The position numbers were made by a program, and so were the translations under genes. A stretch of DNA of 64,000 bases from Actinomucor elegans (taxonomy: Eukaryota; Mucoromycota; Mucoromycetes; Mucorales; Mucoraceae). Of this stretch, positions 18,105 through 29,214 are shown one piece after another (position 1 is the first letter of the stretch; each line of letters begins with the position of its first letter). The stretch covers positions 1-64,000 of the forward strand of contig JAMSLZ010000008.1 of the NCBI GenBank assembly GCA_026027325.1. The letters are read 5' to 3'. The notes below the pieces were generated by a model. That model did not search any database. It worked only from the letters and a program-made list of their open reading frames with translations, and was not told the DNA's origin.

Positions 18105-20402
18105 TTAATAAGGTCTCCAAGCAACATATGTTTTGTCTTTATTTAATAAAGAAGGTATAAGTATAGCATATCCTATTATGTCCTTGGCTTTGATTATTTT
18201 CCATGAGCAACGTTAAAAATAAAAAAAAATAAAAATTAGTTTTTAAATTAAATAGTGTTTTTTGTAATTATATTTTTTTTTGTTCAACACTTTTTTATTG
18301 TAATTTTTGAAAGTTTGGTAATTAACGTAAAAATAAGAAATTGCAATAATTATGCAAAACTTATAAAGATTAAACTTTTATATTACTTTTCAATACAATT
18401 AAACTTTTTTTTTTCATAATATTTCACACCAGATCGAAACCCTGTTGTGCGACAATTTTTTTCTTTTAAAATTGATTAAAAAGCACGCCGTAAGTTTTTT
18501 AGCAACTTACAACTTGATAAATAAAGAAAGCTATATAATTTTAATTTAATAATATGAAAATAATTATAATATATATATTAATTATTAATGATATGTAATG
18601 TAGCTCCATAGGAGCCTTTCTTCATAGGGTTGCGTATAATAGCAGCATGTTTGTCCATCAAACACTAAAGTCGTTTGATGTTGTAATAAGGCAAGTATTT
18701 GATCTTTCCATCTAATAAACTGCTTTACTTGGCCTATATTATATTGTAAGGACATAGTATCATCTGATATGTATGCAACTATCTTTTGGTTTTGTTTTCT
18801 TGAAGAAATATCAACGGTTTGGCCATTCCTCGTTTTACCGTAAGTATTAGAAGTAGAAACAGAGTACTCCTCTTCTGTTGAACTGGAACCATTATGATCG
18901 GCTAGATATTGCTGGATTAGATGCTTAATATCACACGTTGGAAATAATTGGTTGATTAAGTCAGCAGAAGAAGGTTTAAATACCATATCTTCATCAACAC
19001 TATGGCTTTCAATTCCAATCTGCCAGTTTTTATACGCTTTTGTGTAGTGATCCATTAGAACAATGACAGAGTTTTTTTGAGGATTTTGTTTAGACTTGAT
19101 ATGTCTTTTTACATCTTGAATACTTCTTTCAAGAGTTCGGGCGCTTATCAATCTAAGTGGACCAAGCTGAAAAATAATATAGGACAAATGTTTTAGATAA
19201 TGCTGGTTAATGGTAAATGTATCTTTTCCCATCTTCTGCAGTAAAAACGCATGCCATCTTTTTACTAATCTAGAATGAAAAGACGATATAAATTATCGAA
19301 AACTTAGCATAGCTGCACGTAGTAGTCTCTCAAAAAAAAAACTTACTCATCAATCCGTAACAGATCACTTGGATATATGTTGAATTTTTGGGTCAAAGTG
19401 CAGACCATGGATATTGATTTCAAAGCATTGCACGCATCATCAACAGCTTCCAGTACAGGAGAAGCTACCTTTCTCTTCTTTTTTCTATTTCTTTCGGTTT
19501 GGTAAATATCAGCATGTTGTTTTCGTAACGCCTCCACTACCAAAGTGGGTACTATGTACATTAAAAAATCAATCCAGTCAACGCTACGAGATTGGCCTGA
19601 TTTGGAAGAAATATCTAAGTGAAGAAAAAAGCAAGGATATTAATTCATTGGAATAATTAGCATTAAGTTTCTTGAGTTAATCTCTAATACCTATAAATTG
19701 ACCATCAATGGCTCCATTTGGAAGCATTCGTTGTATTTGAACCATTGCTCTGCCAATTTCTTCTCTATAGGCGTTCCGAAGGAACAAAGGGTTATAGTAT
19801 CCGAATCTCTGAGAGTCATCCTTCATCATGGACCATATGTGCTTGGCTATATTCATTCCCCATAAGTGCATCTCATCTAATCCAAAAAATGAACATCCAT
19901 GAAAGCTTTTTAATAATGCAAATGGCAATTTCCCTTTGAGTGAAGTAGCCTAGATAGTTAATCAAATCATACTGCATTAGACACTGATACAGTTACTATT
20001 GTTTAATTTATTAAGCTTCTTACCAAGTCACCGTTTTGATAATGAAGAACATTTAGTATTACAGAAATATGTTCAAAATAGTACAATATATAAAAAAATT
20101 AGGAAATAATAGATTTTTTTGAATACAAATAATAATATAAATAAATTTTATTCTAAAATAGAACAAGTAACCAACATTTTATTTATGGATAAAAAGGCAA
20201 CATTATATTTATGCCTTGATTTTTTAGGAAAGTTAAAAATATTAAGTAGTTGTAAATGTTTATCAATCCTCAGAAGTCCTTAATGGGTATTCAATGGGCT
20301 CTTGTGCTTCATTTGTTCCAGGAAAAACTATAGTCCTTTTTGATTTGGAATAAATGCCTTTGATCTTGCAAATGCGGCATCCATGGTAAGGATTATGGCC
20401 AG
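18105..20402 (-). pseudogene. Tnp2-like (CACTA) transposase remnant, multi-exon
   Basis: Exons read right to left. GHNPYHGCRICKIKG (20270-20401) is a cysteine motif seen in Tnp2 transposases. ALLKSFHGCSFFGLDEMHLW (19677-19950) follows, then VDWIDFLMYIVPTLVVEALR (19343-19600). The last is a DUF4218-like part with HYLKHLSYIIFQLGPLR and ARTLERSIQDVKRHIKSK (18607-19260). Splice signals GTAAG and AG separate them. The 3' exon is interrupted at 18606 by solo repeat D. Removing the repeat and one CAT duplication rejoins the frame, which then ends at the TAA at 18105. The 5' half is missing: the LTR1 element at 20403 cuts it, and no continuation is found on the far side. This was probably the transposase of the CACTA element whose ends are at 15354 and 43602. 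Confidence 0.75.
18205..18606 (+). mobile_element. Solo terminal repeat of the AT-rich transposon (copy D, TSD CAT)
   Basis: 402 bp, GAGCAACGTTA to TGTAATGTAGCTC, differing from repeats A and B by a handful of substitutions. CAT precedes and follows it. It lies inside the last exon of the Tnp2-like gene, and excision with one CAT restores the reading frame exactly. This fixes both ends and the duplication length from coding evidence. Confidence 0.9.
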
Positions 20403-20704
20403 TGTGGTGAAATAGCCACATAATTGAAGTACAGACAGACTAGAGGCCTGTGCGCCCTAGCTGTAGCACATACATACTAAAGCATCATTGATTACCTTAT
20501 ACAGCGATACAGTCCTTAAACAGAGATACGTCCTTCTTATACTTTTTATATGAACACAAGTAAATAACCTTCAGTCACAATTCAACGAGTATAAATACAA
20601 GCTAGAAAAACTAGTTAGAAATAATTAATCACATTTAAGTTGAATAAACTATAACCAAGTTATAATCGACTTACTACCTGCTTTTATATTTTAATTTTAC
20701 CGCA
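20403..20704 (+). repeat. LTR1, 5' LTR of element 2
   Basis: 302 bp, TGTGGTGAAATAG to TTTTACCGCA, one or two substitutions from the element 1 LTRs. It is followed by seven T then CGATTAAAC (same primer-region tract). The left flank GCCAG has no partner, because the 3' LTR of this element is gone. Confidence 0.9.
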
Positions 20705-20767
20705 TTTTTTTCGATTAAACTTTACAACCACACTACGTCTCAAAATAATTCCTCTACTCCTGTTACT

Positions 20768-23609
20768 ATGCCTGGATCTCCTGTGAACGGTGCTATTGCT
20801 GATCAATGTAATGAAGGCGCCATCAAGTCTCTCACTGCACGTAGATCAGATGTAATTCAACGGTATGTGAACCTTTTGGAGGGTGTTGGGGCTGGTCATT
20901 TGGGGAATGAATCCGGAGAGTTTGAGAGAGCTCTGGAGCAACTCAGTGAGTACCATCAAGCAATGAGGGCCAACAATGGACCTTCTGTGCTGGTCATTAG
21001 GGCCAATAATAGTACAAACACTTCTGCTTCCGAAGAGGAAGACAAGAAGGTAAAAGAGGCTCTTGAAGACCTTAACTACGACTGTAATTTTGATGATGAC
21101 AAATCACATAATACAAGAAGTACATTTAATCTAATGACACCCATTTATATAGAGGGTCGTAGACTCGTTGCCAAGGTGGATAGCGGGAGTGATGTAGCTT
21201 GTATTAATAAAAAGATATTGAATAAAGACTTTTCTGATATACACATAAACAAAGTGAATGGTTATCTAAATTTTTTAGCACTCAATAACGAAGGCAAAAA
21301 TAGTAAAGCTAAAAGGATCGGTAAAACACGACCTATGACTGTTACATACACAAATAATATATCCTTTAAACATGCTTTTGAAGTCGTAGAATTTAGTGAC
21401 GTTATGGAAACTGAATTTGACGTACTCTTAGGTACTGATATATTACCAAAGATGAATATCTATCTTGGAGGCGTTGCTTTTAACTGGCCTAATGACATTG
21501 CAAAAGAAAGTAAACAGTTTGAAAACGTTAACTTCGATAATGACAAGCATTATGACCCTGACAATGCACTATATGGAAACACTGAACAAAGAAAAGAGTA
21601 TATGAAAATGATTCAGGCTTCAATTAACAAAAATGCTACTATAAAACCTAAAGCGGTATGCACTATACCTGAATCAATTGTGAAGATTCCGATGAAAAGT
21701 GGCGCTAATTGCTATGTAAGACAATACCCATTACCTGTTCATGCGAAAGCAGAAATAGAGAAACAACTCAAAGAGTGGTTGGACAACGGTATAGTTGAAA
21801 AATCCAAGCCTAGCGCTAGATTTCATTCACCATTATTAGCTGTACCTAAAAAGGATGAAAATGACAAACTCACAAAGCTACGCATTTGTTGTGATTTGAG
21901 AAAAATCAACGCATCTATTTCAGAAGACTTACAAGAAAATTTTGCTGTACCAAAAATTACTGAGATCTTCGATAGAGTCTCAAAAAAGGCAAAAATCATG
22001 TCTAAAATTGATCTCAAACAGGCTTATTACTCTTTCGCTGTTGATGAGGCTAGTAGAGAAGTATTATCATTCTCTTATAATCATATAAACTACAAATGGT
22101 GCCACGCGCCCTTCGGATTAAGCTTTCTTACAAGCCAATACTGCAGGGTTATGAACATCCTCTTGGGAGACTTAGAAGGAGTAGAAACATATGTAGATGA
22201 TTGTGTACTCTATAGTGAAACGATAGAAGAACATATTAAATTGATAAACACAGTGCTCGAAAGATTGGCTTCTGTAAATTTGAAGATCAATCCCGACAAA
22301 TGCACATGGTTTCGAACGGCATTATATTTATTGGGCTTTATTGTTGGACCTGGCATTACAAAGATCGATCACAGACGACTTTCAAACATTGATAAATGGC
22401 CAATTCCTAAAAACGCTGCACAAGTACGAAGTATTATGGGTGTGATTTCTCATTTAAGGGATTACTGTCCTATGCTTAGTAAAGTAGCTGCACCTTTAGA
22501 TCAACTACGTAATGATAAGGATGTACAAACCAAATGGACGTCTTTACATACTGATCGATTCAATCGGATTAAACAGATTCTTGTGTCTAATGCCGTGCTT
22601 CACCAGCCTGATCTATCCAAGAAATTTTATCTGGAGACAGACGCATCTGTATATGGGATAGCTTGTGCACTCACTCAAAGAGATGAATTTAATAGAACTG
22701 TACACATTGCTTTCATTAGCAAGTCTCTCAATTCGGCTGAGCGCAATTGGTCCACCAATAGACGCGAAACTGCTGCAATTGTATTCGGATTGATCAGATT
22801 TAGACCTTTGCTATGGGGGCATCCATTACCTGTCGAGGTGCTCACTGATCATATGGCTCTTACTTACATGTTCACGTCTACCACGTTGAACAGTACATTA
22901 CAATCTTATATGGATGTTATTGGACAATTCAATCTGAATGTAGTTCACTTAAAAGGCATTGCCAATAAACTACCTGATGCACTATCTCGCGTTTACCCTC
23001 CTATTATTGAAGATCAAACGCTGGAGGGGGAGCAGGATCGCAATATTAAACGATTAGAGAAATGCATCTTACTAAGAAGAGCTTCATCTAACAATGACAA
23101 AGATAGATTTATTCATAAAAAGAAGATCTACTCGAAAGATAAACGTTTGAACATCCTCGCGGTGAAGCTTAATAGTAAAGACTTCAAATCTAAAGGAACA
23201 GAGTATGCTTGTCCTCCAGTCCACGAGAGAGATCAAATCATCCACGATGCACATGCACTTGGACATTTCGGTATTGAGAGTGTAGTAAAGCACATCCACA
23301 CTTACCAGGGGTTACATTGGAATACCATCTACGCTGACTGTAAAGATATCCTTTCACGCTGCAAAGAATGTGCACTTCACAATGTATCCAAGAAGGGTTT
23401 CAATCCACAAAAATCTATAGTTGCATTCGAACCATTCAGTCATGTAACAATGGATCTCTTTGGACCACTTCCTGTAACTGAGGCTGGTAACATATATGGG
23501 CTAGTACTTGTCGATATTTGCACCAAATATATTATCACTAGACCTATACCCAACAAACAAAGTGATACCGTAGCTAAAGCTTTGATTAATATCTTTGCTG
23601 ACTATGGAT
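20768..23609 (+). pseudogene. Gag-deleted Gag-Pol of LTR1 element 2, first part
   Basis: The frame starts with a short Gag N-terminus, then jumps (near EQLSEYHQAMRAN) straight to the region after the zinc knuckle. It lacks about 400 Gag residues that element 1 has. Protease (DSGS), reverse transcriptase (YVDD), RNase H and the first half of integrase follow with near identity to element 1. The frame is cut inside integrase, after DYG, by LTR3 element 3 (TSD TGGAT at 23605-23609). The remainder is at 37777-38813. Without Gag core and zinc knuckle this copy could move only with proteins from another element. Confidence 0.88.
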
Positions 23610-23973
23610 TGTTATATCGAATATAATAAAGACTGTAAAAATAACCAGACTGATAAAACGAATTGATTTATTAAAGCATTAAAATGATGAGCTATTTATA
23701 CAAAATTGAAGTTCGGATTTAACTTGATATTATAGACGATTGAGTTAGTCAAAGACTGCGCTCATGGAGTTAACAAGGATTTATAGTAATCCATTCTAGT
23801 ACGACTTTATATTCGGTGATAGATAGTTTATGAAGGTTAGTTGCACTAAGCATTGATTTCCATATATATCTCTTAACCGACGTTACAAAGCTGTCAAAGC
23901 ACAAGCTGAGTATAAGCATTGTCGAACATTGACCTGATTGGTGACGGACACTGAACAAGTCATGTTTACAACA
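23610..23973 (-). repeat. LTR3, 3' LTR of element 3
   Basis: 364 bp; in the element's sense TGTTGTAAACATG to CGATATAACA. A polypurine tract (AGAAGGGGGCAA in sense) borders it at 23974-23986. A 62-codon frame inside recurs in other LTR3 copies but is only LTR sequence. Confidence 0.92.
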
Positions 23974-24205
23974 TTGCCCCCTTCTAGACAGTTGCTTATA
24001 CTAAGAGTGTTTGCATTGTTACTAGGTGTAGTCTATAATGTGCACAAGTTAATAGGAAGTTACATACTTCGGTGCGTGTCCTTTCGCCTTGTAATGAACT
24101 GATCGTAGTTATTCCTCGATAAAAACCTTATGTAAAAAACCCGTAGGATAAAAGTGAAGGAAAAGAAGAATAACAAACAAGACTGTATAAAAAGTCTATG
24201 ATCTA

Positions 24206-27200
24206 TTATTGGTTTCTACTGCGTTTGTTTCGAGTAGCTATCTTACGTGTATTGACTGTCATAGGAGCCTTACGTTTCTTGGAAGAGGATTGCTTATGAT
24301 CAGCATTGCGACGTCCCCAATATATTTCAATTGGTTTCTTTGAATCGAAGTGTGATGGAGGTTCCCATGTATCATCTTCATCGTTTGGATATCCTTTCCA
24401 TTTGACTCTGTATAAATAATTACCAGGTGAACCAGAATGATCAATGACTGCTTGTATTTCAAAGTGATCTTCTTTAAGCTTTTGATATTCTTCAGTAGAT
24501 ATATTATCTGAGGAGATGAATATAATATGCGATGTAGGTACATCTCTAGACAAGAGAGTGCCCGCTTTATCTTTCAAGATATAGCTACCGTTCTTTGTGA
24601 TTCCATGTATATAAAATGGACCGAGATTACGCGCATCTAATTTGCTTAATCGTGTTACATTCTTAATCATAACTTTACTTCCAACAGGAAACTGCTTAGT
24701 TACAATCCTATGCGTTTTTACGAATCTGTCGTGATCACGTTCTTGCGTATCTCTTATGCGTTTAGACAATGCTGGTATAACGACTTCATTGACAAATTTG
24801 AATTTTTCATCAATCATTTTCGTGTCAGTTTCTTCTAGTTGCAATACAGGTTTAGTATTTGAGTAGTCTTCAAAGCCATTTGGTTGTCTATTGAATAACA
24901 CTGTATAAGGACGAGACTTATGTAACCGTGCGTATTTACAATTCATAGCGTATTGACAATAATTCAAATAATAATCCCAGTCAGCGCCTTTACCGCGTAA
25001 TTCCTTAACAATTGTACGTTTTGCCAAACCGACATATGCTTCGTTTACCGAGTTACCCGTAGGAGAGTATGGTAATGAAAGTCTTCGATCAATGCCACTC
25101 ATCTCAATCATTTTTGCTACAATATCAGCTGTGAACTCTGCACCATTATCCGAATTCAAGATCTTTGGAAAGCCAAATAACGAGAATATAGATAAAAGTT
25201 CGGCAGCGATAGTCGTACTATGTTTATCAGGTAATGCTCTAAGAACAGTAAACCTTGAATAATAGTCTACCATGACTAACATAAAGTTATTGCCGCGAGA
25301 AGAGGTGACATCAAAAGTACCTAAATCCATACACCAATGATCAAGTGGTTGATCCGGCAATACAGATTTTGGTGGGTGATAACCAACTTTGGATATGTTG
25401 AATCTATTGCATTCAGTACATTCGCCCAAGATTCGTTGAATATCTTTTCGCATGTTTGTCCAGTGAATACCATCATGGTGTAATTGGTTCTCGATGCTTT
25501 GTAAACCATAATGTCCTAAAAGGTGTGCTTTAAATACGAGATTATCACGTTCATTTTTAGGTGGTGTAATATAATCAGCAAACTTTAATGTTCGAAGAAT
25601 CAGGTCTTCATCGTCATTAGAAGTTTGTTGTGGAGATATAGTAGCGCAAGTATCATTACTCTGATCAGTAAGTAATATTGGTACTGTTGAAGAAGAAGCT
25701 AAGAGAGAAGTATTATTTTTATAAATACTAGGGCGTGACTGTTGAGCAAATTGCTTTTTGCTTTTAGCCATAGATCCCTTTTCACTATCTTTCAAGCTTT
25801 TCTTTTTGTTTGAAATGCTACCAACATCACCAAGCGCGACTATATCGAGACAACTACCCCCCTCCAGAACATTAATCGGTTGATCCTCGTCCGTATAAAG
25901 GCGTGAGAGAGCGTCAGGAATAAGATTTTTGAATCCAGGCAGGTGAACTGTATTGAACGTATAGCCAAAAATACCCTCATACCAACCAGCCATTAAAGCA
26001 TTAGGTACTTCTTGAGTCTGCAAGTAAATGAGACTTTTATGATCAGTATGCAACGTAAAGGGAATAAGATACAGCCACTTGTGGAATTTCGCAAATGCAT
26101 AAACGACAGCTAACAATTCACGTTTGGTAGTGCTATAGTTGCGTTCGGAAACACTAAGCTTTCGAGAAGCCAAGGCAACAAACTTAACTTCATTATCGAT
26201 AATTTGATACAGCATAGCACCAATACCAGACACACTTGCATCTGTTGCAACATGAAATCGTTGACCGATAACTGGAGGCGAGATAACAGGAGCATTGGCC
26301 AGAGCGTATTTAAGAGCTGCAAAAGCTTGTTCGTGTTTGTTTGACCAGACTTTAGTAATATCTTTTACGTTACGTAGGTCATCTAAATCAGCAGCGAGTT
26401 TAGCAAAGAAAGGAATGGATGAACGGAAGAAGTTCATAAACCCGAGAAACTGTTGGATATGACGTCCAGTAGTCATTTTAGGCCAGCTTTCTAAGCTTGC
26501 TACTTTGCGAGGATCAGGGATCAGTTTACCTTTTATCAACGACCAACCCAATATGTGTATACTCTGTTGAGCGAATACGATCTTATCAGGATTCAGTACG
26601 AGATTAGCACTAGTAAGACGTTTGATCACTTCAGCAACGCAATCTGCATGATATGATAGCGGAGGAAATGTAGAAACAACGATGTCATCTACATACACGT
26701 TGACGTAAGGAAGATCTTCAAAGAGTGTTGTCAGATTGCGTTGGACGACCGATCCAACGAAACTTATGCCATAGCACGCTTTGATAAAGCGCATCTGCCG
26801 ATTGGTATAGGGACATGTAAAGGACAGTTTCTCGCGATCTTCATCAGCAACTTTAAAACTTGTAAAGCAAGCATGAATGTCCAATATAGTGTGGATTGGA
26901 GCAGAGCCAATACGTTGATGTATTTCTGAGATGAGAGGTAGTTGTTGTCTATCATTTACAATCAGCAATTGGTTAACTAGACGAACATCACAAACCACTC
27001 TAGGTTTAGCATACGTGTAATTACCGAATGAGTCCTTCTTTTTGACGCAAAGGATGGGACTATTCCACGATGTATGAGAAGGAGCTCTTTCAATGACACC
27101 TTCCTGTAACCATGTTTCTATTTGGTCAAGGACCGCAGAGCGATAGGCTTCAGGCAATGCGTATTGTTTTCTGTAAGCAACACTTCCAGGCTTCGTTTTG

Positions 27201-27367
27201 AGATGAATAATAGCACCTGGTAAATTGCAGTATGTATTTTTCATATCAATAGAAGAATTGACCTGTAATAACTTGTTTATTTTATCAAGCAAAGGCTTTC
27301 GCTCAGTAATCGTTCCGTATGGATTATCATTTGGTTTGACCTGATCAGGATCAATTGGGTCTGGGAG
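24206..27367 (-). pseudogene. Pol region of element 3 (RT, RNase H, integrase, chromodomain)
   Basis: Open from just after the nonsense codon (27368-27370) to the stop at 24206. The first ATG-started frame is 27292-24206 (1028 residues). It holds reverse transcriptase (VYVDDIVVST), RNase H (TDASVSGIGAMLY), integrase with D (WCMDLGTFD), D (NSDNGAEF) and E (GNSVNEAYVG), and a chromodomain (YLYRVKWKGYPNDEDDTW). The tail is basic. It is separated from the protease only by the in-frame TGA. By comparison with element 4 (segment before PSPIDPEDIKPNN), that TGA is a point nonsense mutation, not a programmed site. Confidence 0.88.
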
Positions 27368-27667
27368 TCAATGGCCAATTTGTTCAAAGTGTGAACTAAC
27401 AAGACCAGTGATACCAATGTTCAATTGAGGTAAGATGTCAAGACCAAAGCAAATAGGAACATCTTCATGAGTAAAGAAAGGAAAAACTTCAAAAGTATGG
27501 TAAAAAGATTTTTTATTATAGAATACTTTTAGAGTGCAAGACCCTATTCTACTGATCGCATTATTGACGTGGCCAAGCTGGATTGTGCCTTCTTGCTTCA
27601 CCAAAGGAATAGGTGGAACAAGTGAGTTAAAAAACTCTGGCGTAACCATAGAAAAGCTCGAACCCGA
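27368..27667 (-). pseudogene. Protease segment of element 3, ending in a nonsense codon
   Basis: Encodes the aspartic protease part DSGSSFSMVTPEFF through GLDILPQLNIGITGLV and stops at TGA (27368-27370). The N-terminal side joins the Gag fragment at 29215-30457 across the AT-rich insertion. At the joined site the reading is YSLIDSGSS, so the insertion split the catalytic loop. Confidence 0.85.
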
Positions 27668-27878
27668 ATCGATCAGGATGTATCCCAAAGGAACTCCCAG
27701 GTTTTTAAAAATGTCCGAGATGGATAAAATAAATAAAATACATTTTGATTTTTAATCAAAAAATTATTATTTCATTTGGAGAATTCCTTAAATATATTAT
27801 TTTAAATAAATTGAATTTTTATATAAATAAAAAAAAAGACAATCTAAAAAATTAAAAATAATTGCAGTTGTTAATAAA

Positions 27879-28640
27879 ATGGAAACTTTTGAAGAATTAA
27901 TTGAAAAAAGTGATTTTATAAAAAATATTAAAAGAATGTATATAACGAAAGTGATTGAAAACTATAATATAGAAAAGGTTAATATAGTATATAATAACAA
28001 TATTAAATCGTTTGAAATTAATTTCATAAAAAATGAAAATCCCTACTATATTAAATATAAAATTAAAAGACGAAGAAATCAATCTACACCAAAGTTAAAT
28101 AAAAAAGCAAAAAAAGTAAACATAAATGATAATATAAATGCTGATTCTTTTATTGGTAATATAGTAAATAATAATATAATTGAAAATAGTATAGAAATTA
28201 ATGATAATATAATTGAAAATAGTATAGAAATTAATGATAATATAATTAAAAGTAGTACACAGGATAGTAGTAATGATAATGTCATAAATGTAAAAAATGA
28301 TGGTTTAGACAACATCAAAAAGAATAAAGTAATATATAAAAATGTTAATGATAATCCGTCGGATACAAATAAATTAAACCATAATAGTATAGAAAAATTT
28401 AAGCATATAAGAAGAAATATGGTAAGTCAAATAGAAGAATTATTGGAACTTACTGTACATAGTAACGATTTATTAGTTGATGTATTCCATATTATAAATA
28501 ATAACAATCCTAAAATGGCGATAAAAAAGTTAAATAAGTATAATAGTAATAATAATTATAAATTTATCCAAGAATTACCTTCCAGATTAAATACAATAAA
28601 TGATAAACTAATAGAATTAATAGATGAATTAATTGTATAA
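27879..28640 (+). CDS. Asn/Ile-rich protein of unknown function in an AT-rich mobile element
   Basis: 253 codons, intact, very AT-rich. The N-terminal 65 residues look folded (alternating charged and hydrophobic, ending in a basic KYKIKRRRN). The middle contains three near-perfect repeats of NSIEINDNIIE. The C-terminal 80 residues (MVSQIEELLELTVHSNDLL to the end) are predicted helical and resemble the 81-residue frame at 44576-44821. It shows no DDE motif, zinc finger or known transposase signature. It could be an accessory DNA-binding or regulatory protein of the element, or cargo. The function is unknown. Confidence 0.6.
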   Translation: METFEELIEKSDFIKNIKRMYITKVIENYNIEKVNIVYNNNIKSFEINFIKNENPYYIKYKIKRRRNQSTPKLNKKAKKVNINDNINADSFIGNIVNNNIIENSIEINDNIIENSIEINDNIIKSSTQDSSNDNVINVKNDGLDNIKKNKVIYKNVNDNPSDTNKLNHNSIEKFKHIRRNMVSQIEELLELTVHSNDLLVDVFHIINNNNPKMAIKKLNKYNSNNNYKFIQELPSRLNTINDKLIELIDELIV

Positions 28641-29206
28641 TAAATTAAGAATAGATAAAAAGGTATAAAATTTAGAATAATATAATTAAAAACTATTTTA
28701 AAATATTTAAATAATAATTACATAAATAAAAATGAAATTTCCATAACAACATATCATATATTCTATAATATCACAATCAAATCTGAAGTATGTCAAGAAT
28801 CTTCCGCAAAACTAAATAAAATTTATGATGAATTAATAAAAATCGATAGATAAAAGTTTTAAGATCTAAAAATATGAAAATTTTATATTTCTAGAAACAT
28901 TAATGTAGATAATATATATTATCAACAAGTTGATTTTATAAATCATGGAGCCACCTCAATATATTTACTTACATTTTCTAAAAACTTCATAAATAAAGTT
29001 ATCATAAAATTATTTCAAATTACAAAAATAACAATATTTATAAATGTTTATAAGTATTAAATTATCCATTTCGTACAACAATATAAAGAACCATTCATAT
29101 AATAATTATGTTTTATATATCAAAAAATAGACATTATTTTTAAAAGTTTTAAAATTTTTGTACGAAATGGATAATAAAAACCTGAGACCTAGATTGGGAA
29201 TTACCC
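28641..29206. other. Non-coding 3' part of the AT-rich element
   Basis: AT-rich, with the inner inverted pair near 29060 and 29156 and the right terminal repeat. No frame was seen. Confidence 0.5.
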
Positions 29207-29214
29207 ATCGATCA

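Larger units (their letters stand above)
27676..29206 (+). mobile_element. AT-rich 1.5-kb element with 8-bp TSD and an orphan ORF
   Basis: ATCGATCA stands on both sides (27668-27675 and 29207-29214), an 8-bp duplication confirmed because removal restores the element 3 frame. The ends form imperfect inverted repeats of about 31 bp. GGATGTATCCCAA faces GGGTAATTCCCAA in reverse complement, and both continue to CAGGTTTTTA. An inner inverted pair (TTATCCATTTCGTACAA near 29060 and its complement near 29156) flanks about 80 bp close to the right end. It encodes no recognisable transposase. An 8-bp duplication is seen in hAT, P and Merlin superfamilies; the ends do not decide between them. Confidence 0.8.
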
